Part shown: positions 1 through 6,348 of the stretch, piece after piece
How positions within the stretch are numbered: the first letter of the stretch is position 1
How the letters are laid out: each line of letters opens with the position of its first letter
Origin: Tissierellia bacterium
GTDB taxonomy: Bacteria > Bacillota > Clostridia > Tissierellales > Sedimentibacteraceae
NCBI GenBank assembly: GCA_028700795.1
Contig: JAQVRY010000046.1
Location: 1 to 7,734, forward strand
DNA length: 7,734 nt
Reading direction: 5' to 3'
Made by a program: the position numbers and the translations under genes
The notes under the pieces: model-generated
What the model was told of the DNA's origin: nothing
Seen by the model: the letters and a program-made list of their open reading frames with translations, nothing else
Databases searched by the model: none

Positions 1-853
1 CTCTTAGAAGTTTTGCTCTGTTTTCATCTGACATAAGATATAAGGGTGCTCTGACCTCAGAGCTGCACAAGTTCATAATACTCATAGCTTCTTTTACGGG
101 AATGGGATTTGTTTCAATAAACAATGCTTTATTTATTCCATTAAGTGCAAGCTGCGCATTCTTTGCATCATTTACATTTCCGTTATTGTAATCATCAACC
201 ATTTTCTTCATTTCTGCAGGGAGTATATTTGCGGATACTGAAATAACTCCATGTCCTCCTAATGACATAAGTGGTATGACCATGTCGTCATTGCCGGAAT
301 AAACTAAAAAGTCATCTGGGCATATTCTAATTATTTCCGCAACTTGGCTGATGTCTCCACTTGCTTCCTTAATTCCTGCTATATTGTTAATTTTTGAAAG
401 TTCTAAAACCGTTTTAGGCTCAATGTTCATTCCTGTTCTGCCAGGAACATTATAAACAATTATCGGTAGCGATGTACTTTCTGCAATTATTTTATAGTGA
501 TTTATAAGTCCTCTTTGAGTTGTTTTGTTGTAATAGGGAGTCACTATCAATAGACCGTCAGCTCCTGCTTTTTCGCAAAACTGTGCTTTTTGTACCGCAG
601 ATGCGGTGCAGTTGCTTCCGGCTCCTGCAATCACAGGAATTCTTTTATTAACTCTGTCAATTACAAATTCAACTACTGTGTGGTATTCTTCATCTGTCAT
701 TGTCGATGCTTCAGATGTTGTTCCTGCAACTATTATTGAACCTGAATATTCCACATGCATTTCAACTAATTTTCCCAAAACCTCATAATCAATTTCTCCG
801 TCAGCAAATGGGGTTACCAATGCTACTCCGCATCCTCTTACTAAATCATTCAT
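1..853 (-). CDS. dapA: 4-hydroxy-tetrahydrodipicolinate synthase DapA, C-terminus cut by window edge
   Basis: DapA condenses pyruvate with aspartate semialdehyde, the first committed step of the lysine/diaminopimelate pathway, in the cytoplasm. The 284 codons present run from ATG at 853 off the left edge; the family is usually about 290-295 residues, so only the last ten or so are missing. Visible motifs are the substrate-binding GTTSEAS (about residues 44-50), the Tyr of TPYYN (about 108), YNVPGRTG with the catalytic Tyr near 134 and the carboxylate-binding Arg near 139, and GIKEASGD with the Schiff-base Lys at about 162. These match the class I aldolase (NAL/DHDPS) family in order and spacing. 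The start is supported by GGAG (866-863 on the minus strand) 9 nt upstream. It is preceded by its own promoter, lysine riboswitch and terminator, so it is expected to be repressed when lysine is plentiful. Assignment is confident. Confidence 0.97.
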   Translation of the reverse strand, partial: MNDLVRGCGVALVTPFADGEIDYEVLGKLVEMHVEYSGSIIVAGTTSEASTMTDEEYHTVVEFVIDRVNKRIPVIAGAGSNCTASAVQKAQFCEKAGADGLLIVTPYYNKTTQRGLINHYKIIAESTSLPIIVYNVPGRTGMNIEPKTVLELSKINNIAGIKEASGDISQVAEIIRICPDDFLVYSGNDDMVIPLMSLGGHGVISVSANILPAEMKKMVDDYNNGNVNDAKNAQLALNGINKALFIETNPIPVKEAMSIMNLCSSEVRAPLYLMSDENRAKLLR

Positions 854-910
854 CTTCTTTTTCTCCTTCAAATTATTTAAATAAAATAATTTCTATGCCG
901 ATTTTGAGCA

Positions 911-949
911 AAATAAAAGCGGCATAAGAGCAAAAGGGCTCTCAGACGC
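911..949 (-). terminator. Intrinsic terminator of the lysine riboswitch expression platform
   Basis: Reading the minus strand, GCG (949-947) and AGAGC (942-938) face GCTCT (931-927) and CGC (921-919) across a CCTTTT loop, with an internal loop between the two stem parts. A T-rich run, TTTTATTT (918-911), follows directly. It lies between the riboswitch aptamer and the dapA ribosome binding site, where an attenuator should be. Known lysine riboswitches stabilise such a terminator when lysine is bound; the alternative antiterminator pairing was not worked out. Confidence 0.75.
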
Positions 950-978
950 TTAACGAAAACACTGAACCTTCTGCCCAG

Positions 979-1127
979 CATAGTACAGCTCTCTTTTATA
1001 GGATTGGGAAGCATCCTATAAAAACAGTATCACATCTATTAAATGTAAGCCCAGGGAAGACCCCTTCGGCGAATCACCCTTTCAAAGCACAGCTTCTACT
1101 CTTGATCATCGCAACCTCTGTAATATA
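979..1127 (-). ncRNA. Lysine riboswitch (L box) aptamer in the dapA leader
   Basis: On the minus strand this contains the hallmark L-box blocks in order: AGAGGTTGCG, AAGAGTAG, TTTGAAAGG, TTCGCCGAAG, CCTGGGC, ATACTG and GAGAGCTG. P1 forms between 1127-1118 (TATATTACAG) and 988-979 (CTGTACTATG) with one mismatch and one G-U. P4 is TTACAT/ATGTGA with a 7-nt loop; P5 is a perfect 11-bp stem (1023-1013 with 1004-994). P2b and P3 look very short (AAGC/GCTT and GGG/CCC). It sits 25-30 nt after a consensus promoter and directly before a terminator and dapA, a known target of this riboswitch class. Lysine binding is therefore expected to stop dapA transcription. Confidence 0.93.
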
Positions 1128-1152
1128 CCCATGAAAATATTAAATTTCTACC

Positions 1153-1181
1153 AGTATAGTACCGTTGACTTTAAATGTCAA
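1153..1181 (-). promoter_or_regulatory. Sigma-A promoter for the riboswitch-dapA transcript
   Basis: The minus strand reads TTGACA (1181-1176), a 17-nt spacer, then TATACT (1158-1153). This is a full-consensus -35 box and a 5/6 -10 box at optimal spacing. Transcription should start near 1146, about 20 nt before the riboswitch P1 helix, giving a leader of roughly 290 nt before dapA. Confidence 0.85.
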
Positions 1182-1232
1182 GCATAAAATTTTTTATTTA
1201 AATTTTTTTCTAAACTAAAAAACAGCGAGTAT

Positions 1233-1386
1233 ATGAATGTTCTTGAGGAACTTAAGTTGCAAAATAACAAAAACATGGACAAGTATCCTGTTAATCTTTA
1301 TGGATACATATCAAACAACTGAAAGTAATCTTTGGTACACGGATGTCGAAGAATACATACTAAAATTATTCGACGGCAAATGGTAA
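1233..1386 (+). pseudogene. Possible frameshifted remnant of an unidentified gene
   Basis: Two short reading frames overlap here. Frame one (ATG 1233, stop TGA 1320-1322) gives 29 residues with a polar, protein-like start, MNVLEELKLQNN, ending in VNLYGYISNN. Frame two is open from 1237 to TAA at 1384-1386 and ends in LWYTDVEEYILKLFDGKW, which also looks like a genuine C-terminus. The switch in protein-like composition suggests one decayed gene with a +1 frameshift around 1300-1325. No Shine-Dalgarno site is convincing before 1233 and the family is not recognised. The stop lies 4 bp from the left copy of the 41-bp inverted repeat. It could equally be chance coding in AT-rich DNA. Confidence 0.2.
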
Positions 1387-1389
1387 ACT

Positions 1390-1430
1390 TTTTCATTTAC
1401 TGCTTACTATTTTTATCTACACCCATTTTA
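1390..1430 (-). repeat. 41-bp inverted repeat, left copy (downstream of the AbrB-family gene)
   Basis: Its reverse complement matches 2686-2726 at 39 of 41 positions; the two differences are A/G transitions. It starts 4 bp after the stop of the possible pseudogene and ends 4 bp short of the AbrB-family stop codon, so it fills almost the whole gap between them. The pair faces like transposon terminal inverted repeats. No target-site duplication was seen outside the two copies. Confidence 0.9.
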
Positions 1431-1434
1431 TTTC

Positions 1435-2499
1435 TTATCCAATAATATATAAAGCTATTGAAGGAAAAATTAAAAGTATTGAAGTCAAACGTATTGTCTG
1501 AATAACACTGACGACAACGGAATCTGCATCCATCTCCAATGCTATTGCGCTCATTTGTGATACTCCCGCCATAGCACATGCAAGCAGTGAAGTGGTTAAG
1601 TCTATGTCAAACTTCTTGTGCATGATTACCCCTAAAATAATACCGTTAAGAACGGTTAAAAATGAAAACAATACAATAATGCCAATCATACCTGATATTG
1701 AGCTTGCAATTTCAGGTGTAAATGCTAATCCTAAAGATGCTCCAAGACCAATTTGATAAATCGAAATATGCTTTTTAGGCATTGCTTTTAGTCTAACACC
1801 TAATGCCTTGCATGCTCCTACTGTAACCAATGAACCAACTATAGCTCCACCCGGAATATTTATTTTCCAAGCAAGGAAACCTGCCACTGCCCCAATAAAA
1901 ATAGTAAACATTAATGGGTAACTTTTCTCCTCACATTCAGGATTTACTACATTGTCTTTGTTAAGTACTATCTTCGTACTACCGTTTGACTTTTTAGCAA
2001 AATAAGAAACAACCAAAGGTATTGAAAGATAAACCATTACTATCCTTAAAAATTGCAAAAGAACTACTGTAGGTACATCGAAACCATACATAATTGCAAG
2101 GGCACTCATTTCTGACATGCCACCTGGTGCTGCTGCAAAAAAAGCTGTTCCTATATCAATATCAGCTAATATATATAATAAAAATCCTAAAACCAATCCA
2201 ACTGCTACCGCCCAAAACGCAGCTAATAAGCTGGGTAAAGCCAACGCCTTTATATGTTTGTTCCTTTCCTTACTGAATTGTGAGCCAACTATAATGCCTA
2301 TTGATATTTGGAACAAAACATTAATAAACGCCGGTAATTCAGCAAAGTTAACGCCTAACAAAGAAACAGCTGCATTGGCAGCTAAAGAGCCGGCTATTCC
2401 AGCAGCAGGGATTTTAATTTTCTTAAAAATTATATACCCTAGATATCCTATAATATAAATTAATATAAGCGTTGAACCCAATGATAATTCTTTTGTCAT
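1435..2499 (-). CDS. AbrB-family (PF05145-type) integral membrane protein, putative transporter
   Basis: This 354-residue protein is almost entirely hydrophobic helices, about ten, with a short polar linker near residues 170-195 that splits it into two homologous halves. Each half carries the family's repeat pattern: IPAAGIAGSLAA early in the first half and IPGGAIVGSLVT in the second, then AAPGGMSEMSALA and ACAMAGVSQMSAIA. This duplicated architecture and the APGGMSEM motif identify the AbrB/putative ammonia monooxygenase family. Despite old names and the shared label with the Bacillus DNA-binding AbrB, these are membrane proteins, probably transporters, of unknown substrate. The start at 2499 is fixed by AAGGAGG (2513-2507) 7 nt upstream. 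The gene has its own promoter. Gene and promoter lie between the two arms of a 41-bp inverted repeat, hinting at acquisition as a module. No terminator is clear after the stop. Confidence 0.9.
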   Translation of the reverse strand: MTKELSLGSTLILIYIIGYLGYIIFKKIKIPAAGIAGSLAANAAVSLLGVNFAELPAFINVLFQISIGIIVGSQFSKERNKHIKALALPSLLAAFWAVAVGLVLGFLLYILADIDIGTAFFAAAPGGMSEMSALAIMYGFDVPTVVLLQFLRIVMVYLSIPLVVSYFAKKSNGSTKIVLNKDNVVNPECEEKSYPLMFTIFIGAVAGFLAWKINIPGGAIVGSLVTVGACKALGVRLKAMPKKHISIYQIGLGASLGLAFTPEIASSISGMIGIIVLFSFLTVLNGIILGVIMHKKFDIDLTTSLLACAMAGVSQMSAIALEMDADSVVVSVIQTIRLTSILLIFPSIALYIIG

Positions 2500-2638
2500 T
2501 CTTAACCTCCTTAGATGTGCTTAAGCCTGTCCCACTTTGTGATATATTTTTAAAAACATTTGAAACTTCTGTTAATACTCAACACTAAATCATAATATTC
2601 CTACATTCCCCTAAAGTCACTCTATTTTGCTGATTAGG

Positions 2639-2666
2639 ATTATATAAGTATATCAGATTTTCACAA
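2639..2666 (-). promoter_or_regulatory. Probable promoter of the AbrB-family gene
   Basis: The minus strand reads TTGTGA (2666-2661), a 16-nt spacer, then TATAAT (2644-2639). The -10 is perfect, the -35 is 4/6. It would give a leader of about 130 nt. The promoter sits just inside the right arm of the inverted repeat, so it would move with the gene if the segment inverted or transposed. A weaker alternative, GTGACT-17-TATTAT, lies closer to the gene. Confidence 0.55.
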
Positions 2667-2685
2667 AAAAATATAGCGAAACTAT

Positions 2686-2726
2686 TAAAATGGGTGTAGA
2701 TAAAAATAGTAGGCGGTAAATGAAAA
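2686..2726 (+). repeat. 41-bp inverted repeat, right copy (upstream of the AbrB-family gene)
   Basis: This is the partner of 1390-1430, 39/41 identical in inverted orientation. Both copies have the TAAAATGGG end facing the enclosed gene and the TGAAAA end facing outward. The enclosed unit including both arms is 1337 bp and contains only the AbrB-family gene and its promoter. It may be the ends of a former insertion element or recombination sites; no recombinase gene is inside. Confidence 0.9.
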
Positions 2727-2764
2727 TATTCCAACGCATTCCAGCTTGTTTTAATCTTTTTTTT

Positions 2765-2857
2765 TTACGGATAAGCTCTTTTTATCACTGAACTTAATAG
2801 TTCATTTACCATATCCGAGTATATATTATCGGTTTTATTTCTTAATTCACTCCACAT
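2765..2857 (-). pseudogene. Short unidentified reading frame, possible gene remnant
   Basis: A 30-codon minus-strand frame runs from ATG 2857 to TAA at 2767-2765. It begins MWSELRNKTDNIYSDM and ends in LLSSVIKRAYP, an amphipathic protein-like composition not expected from random AT-rich DNA. Upstream the frame stays open only five codons (IILQR) before a TAG, and no ribosome binding site is visible. It is not recognised as any family. It may be a fragment of a decayed gene lying outside the right repeat copy, or chance. The rest of 2727-2930 is AT-rich with no other supported feature. Confidence 0.2.
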
Positions 2858-2932
2858 ACGTTGTAATATTATCTATTATCTAATGCACTAGTTTTATTTG
2901 AAGTTTTTAATGCTTTTTTAAGAAATTTATTA

Positions 2933-2938
2933 TATAAT
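2933..2938 (+). promoter_or_regulatory. Candidate -10 box for the Clp ATPase gene
   Basis: TATAAT occurs on the plus strand 141 nt before the chosen Clp start, in an AT-rich stretch. No good -35 hexamer is found 16-18 nt upstream (about ATGCTT), and no extended -10 TG, so activity may need another factor or the promoter may lie elsewhere. No CtsR direct repeat (GGTCAAA type) or CIRCE element was found around it. Confidence 0.35.
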
Positions 2939-2962
2939 TAATAGTGTTAGTGGTAATAGATG

Positions 2963-2984
2963 CTCGTCGTTTAACGAGGAGGAG
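2963..2984 (+). promoter_or_regulatory. Leader hairpin overlapping an orphan Shine-Dalgarno-like sequence
   Basis: CTCGT (2963-2967) pairs with ACGAG (2974-2978) over a CGTTTA loop. The 3' arm overlaps GAGGAGGAG (2976-2984), a very strong anti-16S match. No ATG follows at the proper distance; only a TTG at 2992 opens a six-codon frame (LPCYIV). It lies in the probable 5' leader of the Clp gene, some 100 nt before its start. A regulatory role is inference. Confidence 0.3.
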
Positions 2985-3064
2985 AATATCTTTGCCTTGT
3001 TATATAGTTTAAATAGATAAGTGGAATGGGTACACCCGCCTAAATGGAATGTCCCAGAAGAAAA

Positions 3065-3082
3065 AAGGAGATGAAGAATATG
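3065..3082 (+). promoter_or_regulatory. Ribosome binding site that fixes the Clp start at 3080
   Basis: AAGGAG (3065-3070) ends 9 nt before the ATG at 3080. The ATG at 3071 abuts it, and the ATG at 3044 has no such site and would add twelve residues ahead of the zinc-finger start MLCSIC. The family normally begins at this M-x-C-x-x-C motif. Confidence 0.85.
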
Positions 3083-5401
3083 TTGTGCTCTATTTGTAAA
3101 AAAAATGTAGCGGTAATATATGTAAATAAAATTATTGAGGGCAAAATGCAGACTACAGGTTTGTGCATTCCTTGCGCTAAAAAGCAGGGTATAGCGCCTA
3201 TGGATCAGATAATGAGACAAAGCGGCATGAAGCCTGAAGACTTTGAAAACATAAACAACCAGCTTACTGAAATAATAGGAGATATGGATTTAGAAAAGTT
3301 ATCCTCGGATATGCCTTCTGAAAACAGTGACGGCATTAATTCTTTGATGAATTTAATGAATAATGCTTTCACAGGAAACACCAGCTCTACAAACAGTGAG
3401 TTTATTCCTTCCGAAGATGAACAGGATATTGAATACTCAAAATCAGGTTCAGGAACAGGAGCCAAATTAAAGGAAAAAGTAAAGCGAAAAAAATTAAAAT
3501 ATCTTGATACCTATGGATTGAATTTGACAGAGCAGGCCCGTTTTGGAGAATTAGACAGAATAATAGGCAGAGAGAGAGAAATCGACAGAGTTGTTCAAAT
3601 ATTAAACAGACGCTCTAAGAACAATCCAGTTTTAATCGGCGAACCTGGTGTAGGCAAGACTGCCTTAGCAGAAGGATTAGCCGTAAGAATTGCTGAAAAA
3701 AAGGTGCCTGTAAAACTTTTTAACACTGAAATTTACCTGCTTGACTTAACTGCTGTTGTAGCAGGCACACAGTTCAGGGGTCAATTTGAAGCACGAATGA
3801 AAGCAATTATTGATGAAGCTAAAAAAGCCGGCAATATAGTTATTGTAATTGATGAACTTCATAATATTGTAGGTGCTGGAGAAGCTGAAGGTGGAGCTAT
3901 GAATGCTGCCAATATACTTAAACCGGCTCTTGCCAAAGGTGAAGTTCAAATTATTGGTGCCACAACATTGGATGAATACAGAAAGCATATTGAAAAGGAT
4001 ACTGCACTTGAAAGAAGATTCCAGCCTGTAATGGTAGATGAACCTTCTGTAGAGGATTCAATCGAAATTGTTAAAGGAATTAAAGATTATTACGAGCAGT
4101 ATCACAATGTCAAAATAACTGATGAAATTGTAAAACAGGCGGTTATAATGTCTGAAAGATATATTACAGAGCGTTTCCTTCCTGATAAAGCAATTGATGT
4201 TATAGATGAAGCAGGCTCAAGGGCAAATTTAAAAAACAAAGGATTAGTTGAGCTGGAAGCTTTAAAATCAGAGCTTACTCGAATCAGAGATGATAAAGAA
4301 GAAGCTGCGGAAAATGATGATTATGAAAAAGCTGCAGAGCTTAAGGTAACTGAAATCAGAATTGAAACAAAACTAAAAGAGTTATCCAAGGAATACGAAA
4401 ATATACTTTTAACAGAAGAAGATATAGCATATGTTATCGAAGCTTGGACTAAAATTCCAGTACAGAAAATAAGTGAAGGTGAAGCTGATAAATTAATACA
4501 TTTAGAGGAAAGACTTCACAGAAGGGTTGTAGGTCAGCATCCCGCGGTTACAAGTCTTGCTAAGGCTATCAGAAGAAATCGTTCAGGTTTTAAGAAAAAG
4601 AAAAAACCATCTTCGTTCATATTTGTAGGACCTACGGGTGTGGGGAAGACTGAACTTGCAAGGACCTTGGCTTTTGAACTGTTTGAAAATGAAGATGCAA
4701 TGATAAGGCTTGATATGTCCGAATATATGGAAAAACACACAGTTTCTAAACTTATAGGAGCTCCTCCCGGATATATTGGTTTTGACCAAGCGGGATTCTT
4801 AACAGAGAAAGTAAGAAGAAAACCATATTCGGTAATTTTATTGGATGAAATTGAAAAAGCTCACGAAGATGTATTTAATATATTACTGCAGATATTGGAA
4901 GATGGAAGACTTACAGACAATCAAGGAAGAACCGTAAACTTTGAAAATACCGTAATAATTATGACTTCAAATGCAGGAACATCTATCAAGGCTAACCGAA
5001 TCGGTTTTGGCAACAAAGAATACGAAGCAATGGAATCTAAGGTAAAGGACGCTCTAAAGCAAGCATTCAGACCTGAATTCTTGAATCGTATTGATGATAT
5101 AATAGTATTTGGCGAATTAACCAAGGAAGAATTAAGTCAAATAGTTGGGTTAATGCTTAAGGAGGTTAAAAAGGATGCTGAAGAAAAGAAAATTACATTG
5201 ACGGTTACAGACAAGATGAAAGAACACATACTTGAAAAGGGCTATAATACAAAGTTTGGTGCTAGACCTTTGAGGCGTGCAATTCAAAGATATGTTGAAG
5301 ACGAAATATCTGAAGCATATTTAAGAGGTGTTTTAAAGGAAAATTCTTCAGTTAATGTTGATGTAACTGATGAAGGAAAAACTGTACTGACAATAATTTA
5401 A
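3080..5401 (+). CDS. clpE: ClpE-like Hsp100 AAA+ ATPase with N-terminal zinc finger
   Basis: This 773-residue unfoldase should feed damaged or regulatory proteins to ClpP in the cytoplasm. In order: a four-Cys zinc finger (C3, C6, C29, C32), as in ClpE and McsA, replacing the Clp-N repeats of ClpC; an acidic, Ser-rich linker (about 80-130); AAA-1 with Walker A GEPGVGKT (187-194), Walker B IDE (D258, E259) and Arg finger region ERRF (311-314); a UVR-like coiled coil (about 404-436, DDYEKAAELK); AAA-2 with GPTGVGKT (517-524), LLDEIEKAH (D589, E590), and sensor 2 GARP (727-730). The RIGFG loop (IGF 641-643) matches the ClpP-docking tripeptide. B. subtilis ClpE is about 700 residues, so this one is longer through its linker. 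It is monocistronic here, with no ctsR, mcsA or mcsB next to it. ClpC is the alternative name, less likely because of the zinc finger. Confidence 0.9.
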   Translation: MLCSICKKNVAVIYVNKIIEGKMQTTGLCIPCAKKQGIAPMDQIMRQSGMKPEDFENINNQLTEIIGDMDLEKLSSDMPSENSDGINSLMNLMNNAFTGNTSSTNSEFIPSEDEQDIEYSKSGSGTGAKLKEKVKRKKLKYLDTYGLNLTEQARFGELDRIIGREREIDRVVQILNRRSKNNPVLIGEPGVGKTALAEGLAVRIAEKKVPVKLFNTEIYLLDLTAVVAGTQFRGQFEARMKAIIDEAKKAGNIVIVIDELHNIVGAGEAEGGAMNAANILKPALAKGEVQIIGATTLDEYRKHIEKDTALERRFQPVMVDEPSVEDSIEIVKGIKDYYEQYHNVKITDEIVKQAVIMSERYITERFLPDKAIDVIDEAGSRANLKNKGLVELEALKSELTRIRDDKEEAAENDDYEKAAELKVTEIRIETKLKELSKEYENILLTEEDIAYVIEAWTKIPVQKISEGEADKLIHLEERLHRRVVGQHPAVTSLAKAIRRNRSGFKKKKKPSSFIFVGPTGVGKTELARTLAFELFENEDAMIRLDMSEYMEKHTVSKLIGAPPGYIGFDQAGFLTEKVRRKPYSVILLDEIEKAHEDVFNILLQILEDGRLTDNQGRTVNFENTVIIMTSNAGTSIKANRIGFGNKEYEAMESKVKDALKQAFRPEFLNRIDDIIVFGELTKEELSQIVGLMLKEVKKDAEEKKITLTVTDKMKEHILEKGYNTKFGARPLRRAIQRYVEDEISEAYLRGVLKENSSVNVDVTDEGKTVLTII

Positions 5402-5407
5402 AGGTAT

Positions 5408-5446
5408 GGGGACACTCCTCAAAAGGAATGTCCCTGTTTTTATTTT
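5408..5446 (+). terminator. Strong intrinsic terminator of the Clp gene
   Basis: GGGACA (5409-5414) pairs with TGTCCC (5429-5434) and TCC (5416-5418) with GGA (5425-5427), around a TCAAAA loop; a G-U pair can extend the base. The plus strand continues TGTTTTTATTTTT. It begins 7 nt after the Clp stop. On the minus strand the same hairpin follows degV but is not followed by a T-run, so it would stop degV transcripts poorly. Confidence 0.92.
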
Positions 5447-5451
5447 TACTG

Positions 5452-6294
5452 CTATTTATTTACAAATCCGATTCCTAATACTCCGGGACCTGAGTGGGTT
5501 CCTATAACCGCGCCTACTTCCTGCTCAATTATACTTTTTATTTTGTATTTATCTTCAATCGCTTCTCTTAACAGCTTTAAATTCTCGTAAGATCTTCCAT
5601 GGAACAAGAGCACTGGTTTGTCCGATAAGTCATAATTATTCTTTTCTATCCATTCATCAAACCATTTAATAGTTTTATTTTTGCCTCTTATCTTATCGAT
5701 TACAGAAATTTTTCCATCCTTAATTTCTATGATTGGTTTAATGCTTAATAAAGAGCCAATAACTGCTTGTCCTTTTGAAAGTCTTCCGCCTTTTTCAAGG
5801 TACTTTAATGTGTCAACTGCAGCTACAGCTACTACCTTTTCCTTAAGCCCTTCTAATTCTTTCACTATCTCTTCAATAGTTTTATTCTGCTTTACTAATT
5901 TTATTGCTTCTAAAATTAGAGCAAATGCCCCAAGACAAGCACTTCTGGTATCAATTATGTGAATACCATCACTGCCAATCATATTCTTTGCCATGCAAGC
6001 TGAATCATATGTTCCGGACAATTCGGAAGCAATAAACAATCCCAACACCTGGTCTCCTTCTATCAAAACTTCACTGAATGCTTCCACAAATGCTCCCGGT
6101 GATACCAATGTTGTAGTCGGAAGTTTTTCTGCAACAGCAAGTTTTTCAAAGAATTCCTTGGAGCTTAATTCAATTTTGTCTAAAAATGATTCTTTTTCAA
6201 AATTGACAGTTAAAGGAACCATTTTTATATTGTATTTTTGAATTATTTCATCTGTTACATCTGATGTGCTGTCTATTACGATTCTTATACCCAT
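5452..6294 (-). CDS. DegV/FakB-family fatty-acid-binding protein
   Basis: A 280-residue DegV-fold protein; FakB members hold a fatty acid for phosphorylation by the kinase FakA before its entry into phospholipid synthesis. Family marks are IVIDSTSDVTDEI (5-17), TTLVSPGAF (61-69, in place of the usual TSQPSP), SELSGTYDSA (90-99), IIDTRSACLG (113-122), KYLEKGGRLSKGQA (164-177) with the SLLSIKPI block after it, and the C-terminal HSGPGVLGIGF (267-277). An upstream in-frame ATG at 6336 would add 14 residues (MFSKSN...), but the ATG at 6294 has GAGG (6304-6301) 6 nt ahead and gives the usual MGIRIVIDSTSD beginning. It follows the MarR gene by 54 nt with no promoter or terminator between, so the two are likely co-transcribed. 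No fakA is in the window, and the ligand cannot be told from sequence. Confidence 0.92.
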   Translation of the reverse strand: MGIRIVIDSTSDVTDEIIQKYNIKMVPLTVNFEKESFLDKIELSSKEFFEKLAVAEKLPTTTLVSPGAFVEAFSEVLIEGDQVLGLFIASELSGTYDSACMAKNMIGSDGIHIIDTRSACLGAFALILEAIKLVKQNKTIEEIVKELEGLKEKVVAVAAVDTLKYLEKGGRLSKGQAVIGSLLSIKPIIEIKDGKISVIDKIRGKNKTIKWFDEWIEKNNYDLSDKPVLLFHGRSYENLKLLREAIEDKYKIKSIIEQEVGAVIGTHSGPGVLGIGFVNK

Positions 6295-6348
6295 ATTAGC
6301 CTCTTTCCATATACAAATATTTGATTTCGAAAACAATTTCCCGTTGAC

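Noticed and set aside
606..927. Plus-strand frames of 60-75 codons across dapA and its leader.
   Set aside because: They are antisense to dapA and the riboswitch-terminator region, have no ribosome binding sites and unlikely compositions.
2094..2458. Plus-strand frames up to 113 codons inside the AbrB-family gene.
   Set aside because: They are antisense shadows of a well-supported membrane protein; no ribosome binding site or recognisable domain.
2976..2984. ACGAGGAGGAG in the Clp leader recalls the GACGAGGA motif of the glmS ribozyme and the ACGAGG of guanidine riboswitches.
   Set aside because: The other conserved blocks of those RNAs (cleavage-site context, the TATCGA...GGCGG stretch of glmS, other ykkC blocks) are absent, and the downstream gene is not a known target.
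2727..3079. Searched for CtsR repeats and CIRCE (TTAGCACTC-N9-GAGTGCTAA) before the Clp gene.
   Set aside because: Neither motif is present on either strand as far as can be read by eye.
2930..3220. A 96-codon minus-strand frame over the Clp leader and 5' end.
   Set aside because: It overlaps the clear Clp start region and leader on the opposite strand, has no ribosome binding site, and does not resemble a protein family.
5408..5446. Bidirectional terminator serving degV as well as the Clp gene.
   Set aside because: On the minus strand the hairpin is followed by CATACCTTT, not a T-run, so only the plus-strand function is supported.
6295..6336. Upstream ATG giving a 294-residue DegV protein.
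   Set aside because: The extra 14 residues are not family-like, and the internal ATG at 6294 has a proper Shine-Dalgarno and the canonical beginning.
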